The notes below the pieces were generated by a model, which made no database searches, was not told the origin of the DNA, and worked only from the letters and a program-made list of their open reading frames with translations. The position numbers and the translations under genes were made by a program. Below are positions 24,066 to 64,000 of a stretch of 64,000 nt of DNA, piece by piece. Each line of letters begins with the position of its first letter. Position 1 is the stretch's first letter. Source of the stretch: Fistularia commersonii (Eukaryota; Chordata; Actinopteri; Syngnathiformes; Fistulariidae); the NCBI GenBank assembly GCA_037954325.1, contig JBBMNZ010000034.1:9690501-9754500 (forward strand), read 5' to 3'.

Positions 24066-24649
24066 AAAAGCACTAAAAAAAGCGATTTTACAAGAGAACC
24101 CGACCATGAACGATACAAACAACGCAACGAGCGCCGCTACGCCGCCATGTGGAAACACCGTGACATCGTCACACTTTAATGTACGAGCAGCAAAAAGGAT
24201 AAAATGAGGTGTGAATGAAATCTAACTTGGACACATTTGAACGTCATGTCATTGGAATGATGTCTTCAAATGAAATTAAACCCTAAAAATATTGTTGAAT
24301 TAAAAGAGAAAATCTTGTCACTTGCCACTAGAATTCATTAGAAAATGAATTGTTAGCATGTATAAGAGGAGGTATCATGTTTACAGGGCTAATGGTGGCT
24401 ATTCTTTTTATTAAATCGATCTTTTTAATTTCGCTCGTTGTTTTTGCTATCGTTTTTGTGTTTTTGTAAGAAATAAGAAAAGCTCATTTTAGCAATGTCG
24501 CTAGATGTTTTTTTTCCATCAAAAAATCATTTTCTTTTGAAATCTTGAAACAAAAAAATACATTGCAAAGTTACTTTTTCATTTTTTCCTTGCCTGTTTT
24601 TTTTTGAAATCCAGGAAAAAAAACGCGCAGGCCGCACTAATAATAATAT

Positions 24650-24699
24650 TATTCAATATTATCAATATTGTTCCGAGGGCCGCGAGTCTGAGACCCCTG
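24650..24699 (-). mobile_element. hAT-like terminus (fragment)
   Basis: GGCCGCGAGTCTGAGACCCCTG is the complement of a common fish hAT end (CAGGGGTCTCAGACTCGCGG). The AT-rich 24180-24650 may be its body. The other end was not found. Confidence 0.4.
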
Positions 24700-24749
24700 C
24701 TCGGCGGGAATGTGATCAAAACTGTGAAGGGTAAACAACAACGTGACCG

Positions 24750-24855
24750 TCGCTGACTCGCAAGCGCGGCGTCGCCTCCACACAGGAAGTCCTCCTGCGG
24801 GAATCCGACCCTTCTGGCCGAGCAGCAGAACGTCAAACCGCTGCACCGTGAAGTG
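24750..24855 (-). mobile_element. GAAT-type SINE head fragment
   Basis: On the minus strand a CACGGTGCAGCGGTTTGACG A-box-like start and GGTCGGATTCCCGC B-box-like word are followed by CTTCCTGTGTGGAGGC. The 3' half is absent. Confidence 0.6.
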
Positions 24856-25238
24856 ACAGAAGGTCCGACCACGTGGTCCTGGTTCCATGAGCTTCAGATT
24901 AGTCTGAAGGCCAACAAAGACCTCGCTGTTAGCGACATGCCGTCGGTCCCTCTGGCATCCAATAATACTCGCTCACCCGCCGGTCGGACGCTCCGCGGCC
25001 TGAAATGGAGCGTCTCCAGGGAAATGACCTCGGATTCAGCGGGGATGTTTCCCACCGCACTGGGACGACCTTGGAAACGTCACCGCCGTTTTTCGGCGTG
25101 GGTTCGCACAGGAAGTATTAGGTGAGCGGAGGTCAGCGCGGCGAGGGGAGGAGGAGCCTCCGAGGTTCTCCGAGGTTAACCCTTCGCACGCCGCGGGAAA
25201 AAAAAAACACTCTCGGCCACGACGTAATTGAAGTCACA

Positions 25239-25244
25239 TTTATT
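25239..25244 (-). terminator. bicd2: Candidate distal bicd2 poly(A) signal AATAAA
   Basis: The minus strand shows AATAAA at 25244-25239. About 45-55 bases further on the same strand comes a GTGTTTTTTTTT stretch, a reasonable downstream U/GU-rich element. Other AATAAA words on this strand (about 28785, 28379, 26263, 25789) could serve shorter mRNAs. A SINE fragment begins a few hundred bases beyond. Confidence 0.4.
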
Positions 25245-28200
25245 GATTTTAGCCAGCATGACTACCCTTTACACAGGACGGCTCGCATCGGCGCGGGAAA
25301 ACAAACAAAACACTCTCCCGGGATTTTTTTTTTTTTTCCCCCCCCCCCCAGCAGGAACACATCAGATTTGAATTTGAATACTTTTCATTTTTTCTTTTTT
25401 TTTTTTTTTTTTAAACACCCCTGGCAAAAGCTGGCGTGTTTGTTTTCCACGCTGTGTAAAGGTCCCATGGCTGAGGAAAACATGCATCGGACATTTAGCC
25501 GTAATCAATATGCCACTAATCATAATGCACATTATTGATAAGAATACAGTACTGCATGACAATTTCAAATAAATACCAACGTACAGGTGAAGTCGTTATT
25601 TCATATAAAGATATCAAACTCTCATTATGGATCAATACTGAAACACAATATGACAATATAAAGTTTGCACAGCTAGTTTTTAATCATCACAATGCTATCA
25701 CTTCCAGCAAACAGAAAACTCTCCTTTCTTTTTAAAAAATGTAAAACACTTTCTGAATTGCACTTTTTTTTTTTTTTGTAATACTCATCCTTTTTATTTG
25801 TTTTCTTTTAGCTTCCATATTGGTGACTTTTTTTTTTTTTTTCCTAACGCCTCGACAAGCCGACGTTTTTTCGTAGCTTGTTGATGCCGACTCGGGTTTT
25901 CTGTTTCCTGAAAACGTAATGCTCAAAGGTAATGTAAAAAATAAAAAATACAAAACAAATAAATGGGACGAAAATATCGAAAAAAGAAAAAAAAAAAAAA
26001 AAAAAAAAGCGAAATGCGCCCTCTGCACATTTCCCGACAATACTATCGAGATCACGTTAACCCTCACCGCACAAAGCTGGAGATTCGCAGAGGTTCCCGA
26101 TTTGTTCGACGACAGGAGGCCTGGGCGGGCGGGGCGGGGGGTCCGGGGGGGTTTCTTTGGGTTCCCCGACTTTGTTTTAAAAAAGAAAAAAACAACCTTT
26201 TCTTAAAACCCCTGAATTCATTGAAGGGATCGCTGACCCGCAGAATTCAACGCAATTCCTCATTTATTGATCTAATTCTCAAAAAAAAAAAAAAAAAAAA
26301 AAAAAAACTATCCGTTTTCTTTTTTTTTTTTTTTGCACGTTATTGCTGCTCACAGTTCACTTTGAGATCCTCGGCTAGAAAAGACCAAAAAAAAAAAAAA
26401 TTGAAAAATAAAAATACTGGACTAAGATTCTCCCTTGAAACAATGAAAGGCACTACTGGTCAGAAAGAAAAGAGAAGAAGAAGAAGAAGAAGAAGAAGAA
26501 CCAAACCCTCGCCCGTCCTCGACTTCTTTCCCAACACAAAGCGGTTGTGCCGAGATCCGGCACGATTAAAACCAAGAGAGAACGGAACAATTCCAATTTG
26601 GAATTTCATCGATGCGCTTGCGGAGAATTCTGAGAGGCAGCGATCCCGTAGCGGTGGAGCGCCCTCGGGTAAGGAGCCGGGGCCACGCTTACCTGTCGGA
26701 GCGTCGTCAAGTTTCATCGTGTTATTTCGAGCTATTCCTAGGAATAATAAATACGTGAGAACAACAAAAACCCCAGAATTGGATCACCCTGGATTTTTTT
26801 TTTTTTTTTTGTTTGTTTGTTTTTTTTTTTTTTTTGGAGGCAACTCCAAAAACGTGGAGGTGGAGGCAGCAGAATGAACAGGAAGCGAAAAAAAAAAAAA
26901 CCAACGATAACAAAAACAAAAACCCCGACCACGTGCGATGTAACAGCAAAGCTTGAGAGTGATGACGTGGCGAAAAAAAAAAAATGTTTTCCCCGAAGAC
27001 GAGGTTTGAAAACGCGGTTTTTTGAAGCTTTCGCCGGAGTGAAATACTTGAGGGTTCAGGAGGACGTTTGATCCTGTCGTCTCGTGTACGATACTCACAA
27101 ACCATAGTACTACCACGCTTTACTACGGGTTAATAATACCTCTGTTATAATCCTATATCATGAAAGTGCACAGATTAAAAACAATAAAAATAAAAATATA
27201 TAATGGAAAAAAAAAAGAAGGGGATGAAACGGCGTGGAGCGTCTGAGAAAGAACCCCGGCGTCCTCCGGCCTCTCAAACAACTAGAACGAGCCACCCGGG
27301 CTTCTGATTGGTCGGATTTCGAAACACACGAGCTAAGTTTGTTAGCATCGCCAATTCTTTTTTGTTTGTTTGTTTGTTTGTTTTGTTTTCAGGAGCTCGA
27401 GCGGCGGCGACGGCGGGCCTCGCGTCGTTAGGCTCGTCCCCGCGGCGCTAGCGTGACAACTGCAAAATGGAGACAAAGGAAAGAAACAAAAATAAGCCAT
27501 GAGCATCGGCGGGATTCGCTAAAATTCGGCGGCGGCGGCGGCGGCGGGGGGGGGAGGGAGGCTAAGCCGCGACCCAGAAGAAGCTGAACCGGGGTTTTCT
27601 CACACGCCATGCGAGTTAATGAACGGCGAGGGGGTTTGCGTCCGGCATGCGGGCGTGACGGGAAGTGAAGATGAACGGCGAGGTGATGGAGGCGAGGTAG
27701 CCGCCGCACTGATTCGACCCCTCGCTGGAGACCAGGAAGGAGCTCGAGGAGAAGCTGGCGAGGGGGTTCTAATCACAAACACGTCTCGGGCTCTGGCGAA
27801 CATTCGGCGACGGAGGGAAGGGTCGGGATTCGTCTCCCTCCGTCGTCGCCGACTCATACAAACAGATTATATCGCACTTGTACACACAACAGTGCAACAA
27901 GGGTGCACCGTTGTTTTGTTTTTTTTTTCGTCCCCTAACGTGCACGAAGGCCGCCGTCTCGAGCAGGGCTGATCAGCGGCGCCAGAGGAGCGAGCGCCGT
28001 CCTGCGGGAATACATTTGCAGGACCTCCCGTGATCAGCCGTGCTTCCGGCGCCGTGAAGCCGCAGAACCCGCGGTGCCTAACGCTAGCTAGCTTGCAGGG
28101 GGGAGGAGGGGAGGTTAAAGCTATCGTGTGAGTACGAAAAACGGCGCGTCGCTGCAGCCGGCGGCCCTCGGCCGCAGGGGAGGGGAAAAAAAGCCGAAGG

Positions 28201-29228
28201 AAGCCGGGAGGGGGAGATTTCCGGGGCGGAGACACGAGGACGGGGCGTTGCATCGCCAGACGGAGGGACGTATCGAGTGTCTGCGTCGCCAGGCACTTCG
28301 GCCGAGAAAACCGAGAAAGCGAGATTTCTTATATCGGGTGCCTCTTTTGTTTGTGCTCTTTCATTTTTTTTTTTTTTTATTTAAAAAAAACCAAACCTCC
28401 TCTTTGATCAAAACTATAGTGTATCTCTGTTCACAGTAATCTTTCCTCCAGAAGCAGAACCCTGAGGCACCCGTCTTGGAAGTGCACTTAATTTGGGGTG
28501 TTGAGACTGATTTGTCAAATTCTCCCTCTTCATATGGCTCTGAAAGGATCCGCCCGCACCGGACGCCCCCCCGGTTCACGTCGAATGTTCGTGCTCGTCC
28601 TGCACGGCCCGGAAACAGAAAGACGGCGAGAAGAAAAGCGGAAAAAGTCGCAAAAGCCATGCATTTGTGTGGACTCCGCTGCGCCGGCGTGCTGACGGAG
28701 GGCGTCGCCGGCGCTCCTCCTCTTCCTCCTCCGCCGCTAAACATCTCCGGACCCAAATCGAATTTCTGCGCTTGCATATTTTTTATTCTCGTGACCGTGT
28801 TTTTTTTTCGAGCCGTCGCGGGCGGAAGGAAGGGAGGGAGGGAGGAGCGCCGGCGCCGCAAAAGAAGACGTCGCGTTTTGCCCCCGACATCGTCTTTTTC
28901 CGAGTCCCCGTCGGCGTGTCGCTATGGATACACCCGCGTATGTACAGCAGCACGACACACACCCCGTAATAACCACTAAAACCCCGGGGAAATCGGCGGA
29001 GGGGGTCCTAGAATCCACATGCCGTACATGTCCAGTGCAGTCCAAAGGTCAAGGGCACACCGTACACACATCTGCATTTCCCTAAGCGGTTACACGAGCA
29101 CACAGCGGAGGCCGGAGGGCCGGCCGGGGGGAGCGAAGCGAGCCGGCGGGGCTCATCGGCACGACGGCGGGGCGGGTTTGGCCGGCGGGCCCCGTCCCCT
29201 CTGTACACAGCGGTCCCTTGCGGGTTCC
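25239..29228 (-). other. bicd2: Probable bicd2 3' untranslated region
   Basis: This stretch follows the bicd2 stop without any recognised transposon, in contrast to the DNA on both sides. It holds no convincing coding exon. It is unusual for many A/T homopolymers (A runs near 25989, 26281 and 26384; T runs near 25392, 25829 and 26322) mixed with a GC-rich first 1.8 kb. The distal part (25400-25600, minus strand) is AU-rich with ATTTA-type words, as in vertebrate 3' UTRs. The length is inferred from the poly(A) signal candidate, and shorter forms are possible. Confidence 0.45.
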
Positions 29229-62272
<33,044 letters not shown>

Positions 62273-62990
62273 CGTCTGCGGGGATGCGGCGGCGCGTCTT
62301 CAGCCGGCGTAACCTTGAAGGACAAGCGGCGGCGGCGGCTCAAATTCGTCTGTGTTTAAATGGCATGATTGTTACGTTCGCGTTTCCCGGTTGCTGGTCT
62401 TCGTTTTTTTTTGTTGTTTCCTGAGCGGGGGGGGGGGGGGGTCTCGCCGTTCGCTTTTTTTAAGATCGCTCCATCGTTGAGGTGCGGCGTCCCCGTCGCC
62501 TCTCCCCCCGGCTTCTCGGAGCGACAGCGCCGGAGCGAAGTACCAGCCGCAACAGACGGGAGAGGAGGATACGCGACTTCCGGTTTGGTCTTTCAAAATA
62601 AAAGCATTTGTTAACAAAAGCGAGCCCCGGTTTGCGTGGTTTCAAATGCGTCTTCCCTTTCCAACCCGTCATTGAAAGTGCTGACAAAACAACACGCACT
62701 CCACGGATATTTATAAACGGTGGACAAAAATCTAGATAGCGTGTGTGTTATTTTGAAGGCACAGTCGATCAACTTCCGGAATGGGCATGCCGTTCCTGCG
62801 GCTCCAGTGAAACGGCTGAACGAGCCTCCTCGCCGGATTGAAGTGCGCCTGCGCAATAGGGCGGAGGCACGCGCAAGTCGCAGAGGGGCTTGGTGGGAAA
62901 TGTAGTGCTTTCAAACGGCAAACAAGGTGGAAATGGATCTGAGCTCCCCGCACAAAAGACTCATTTCCCATGATGCTTTTCGGTTTTGCC
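62273..62990 (-). promoter_or_regulatory. bicd2: bicd2 5' UTR/CpG-rich promoter, possibly bidirectional
   Basis: This is CpG-rich DNA immediately upstream of the start codon, without a TATA box. Visible motifs are two ETS sites ACTTCCGG (62576-62583, 62772-62779), an NRF1-like TGCGCCTGCGCA (62844-62855), and two ZNF143/SBS-like elements (62894-62908 on the minus strand reading ACTACATTTCCCA; 62961-62976 reading TCATTTCCCATGATGC). This combination is typical of broad housekeeping promoters, many of which are bidirectional. The exact transcription start cannot be placed. Confidence 0.6.
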
Positions 62991-63083
62991 TATGTGGATC
63001 GCGGAAACCAGCGGCGCAGCCGGTCCTGTCGTCTGAGCAACAGAGAAGCTCACTGCGCTTCTCGGCCGCCGGTGCTCAGGGTC

Positions 63084-63101
63084 GCTGCTGCCCCCTGCCG
63101 G
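63084..63101 (-). promoter_or_regulatory. CTCF-like site upstream of bicd2
   Basis: The minus strand reads CCGGCAGGGGGCAGCAGC, a close match to the CTCF core (C-C-x-x-x-A-G-G-G-G-G-C). It lies just outside the promoter block. Orientation is opposite to the similar site at 29759. Confidence 0.4.
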
Positions 63102-63376
63102 AAAATGTAAATAAACATCTCTTAAATTGTCTTCCGACGATGAATCCAAGATGTTTACAATTAGTCGAAAAAGATAAAAGTTATTTGGTTTTTATGGAGA
63201 GTGAATATATCATGTACTACTACTCTGTAATGCTACTGTTATTAATACTAATACTTATCAAAACTCATAACAACAATACAACTACTTCCACCACTAACAC
63301 GAATAATAAGCTTGCAGTTAGTGTATGCTATTCAATGCAATATTTTGTAGTTTATTACTTGTACTTTGCAACTTAC

Positions 63377-63691
63377 AACGGCCAAATGCCATCAGACCGA
63401 CTTCCGTTGCGCACGACAATAGAAGTCTTATCTTTAATTTTACGACTATTTTGACCAAGAGTTTGATAGACATAGTAGGTGGGTCTTTGTGGGGAAGTGG
63501 GAAGTGAGAAGGAACCAGGAACAACAGCTTCCTGGATAGGTAGTAATCTGGTTTCAGTTAACTTGTCATAAATAACATCGCCTTCTATTTGTAAACAGAA
63601 ACCCCAGGCCTCATTTAAAGACATTTCAAAGAGCTTGTGTGATAAAGTTACTGTTCTCTTTCTAGTTAACTTCTGTTTACCGTTTGCAGAA
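63377..63691 (-). CDS. Unidentified candidate internal exon upstream of bicd2
   Basis: On the minus strand a strong acceptor (ctaac branch-like word, pyrimidine-rich tract, ctcactgcag) is followed by 315 bases open in one frame (104 codons plus split codons at both ends, phase 2-2) and a GTAAGT donor. The peptide includes HKLFEMSLNEAWGFCLQIEG and SFSLPTSPQRPTYYVYQTL; I do not recognise it. It is AT-richer than the bicd2 exons. It could belong to a neighbouring minus-strand gene ending near the bicd2 promoter, to an alternative bicd2 5' transcript, or be a decayed mobile-element fragment. No partner exon was found inside the window. Confidence 0.3.
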
Positions 63692-63794
63692 CTGCAGTGA
63701 GAACAACAGATGTTAGTTTTACACTAAATGGAATCTGATGGTAATAAAGAGGTACTGTTTTGGGATTTCATACAAGGAGCAGACAAAGAGCGTC

Positions 63795-63965
63795 TGTCAT
63801 TTTCATACCGATGCGTCTTTCCACCCTCCTGCATGTGTTTGGGCTGCGGCAGGAACCCGGAGAACCCAGAAGAACATGACGACTCTGCACAGAAAGGCCT
63901 CCTGTGGTGATCCAACCAGGGACCTTCTCGCTGTGGGGATGAGGAAGCGCTCACCACTGTCATAT
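63795..63965 (-). mobile_element. GAAT-type SINE, right edge of window
   Basis: On the minus strand: A-box-like GACAGTGGTGAGCGCTTCC, B-box-like GGTTGGATCACC, then GCAGAGTCGTCATGTTC and CACATGCAGGAGGG. The 3' half is truncated or lies on unrelated sequence. Confidence 0.7.
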
Positions 63966-64000
63966 GTCTGATAAGTATATGACTTTCAGGAAAAGGCTGG

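Overview
The window is nuclear DNA of a vertebrate, almost certainly a ray-finned (teleost) fish. The basis is a spliced vertebrate gene with GT-AG introns, very many (CA)n/(GT)n arrays, and a repeat complement typical of fish: Tc1-like transposons and their MITEs, hAT elements with BED-type ORFs, L2/UnaL2-like and RTE-like LINE 3' ends, and a GAAT-tailed tRNA-like SINE. I cannot name the species.

The only gene I can name is bicd2 (bicaudal D homolog 2) on the minus strand. I resolve ten coding exons between the start codon at 62270-62272 and the stop codon at 29229-29231, encoding 864 residues. Every exon join keeps the reading frame. The product is a dynein/dynactin cargo adaptor: the N-terminal coiled coil carries the CC1 box and the C-terminal coiled coil is the Rab6/RanBP2-type cargo-binding segment. 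A CpG-rich region with ETS, NRF1 and ZNF143-like motifs lies upstream (about 62570-62990). A long AT/homopolymer-rich 3' UTR probably runs to a poly(A) signal near 25239.

Layout: 1-25200 is intergenic and built of repeats. It holds fossil transposons, three minisatellites that look like internal expansions of a SINE, a 3.65 kb satellite with a 19-bp unit (14456-18110), a zone where that satellite is mixed with CA arrays, and an orphan CpG-rich block (20385-21120). 25239-29228 is the probable bicd2 3' UTR. 29229-62272 is bicd2, whose introns contain nested hAT, Tc1, MITE and LINE insertions plus several repeat-poor stretches. 62273-64000 holds the promoter, a CTCF-like site, an unidentified but well-spliced candidate exon on the minus strand (63377-63691), and a SINE at the edge.

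I found no prokaryote-style system, no viral gene and no unambiguous new gene family. The most useful leads are the candidate exon upstream of bicd2, the strong splice donor inside the last bicd2 exon, three bicd2 introns that may be lineage-specific, the SINE-derived minisatellites, the 19-bp satellite that is open in all three forward frames, and three RTE fragments sharing one internal defect.
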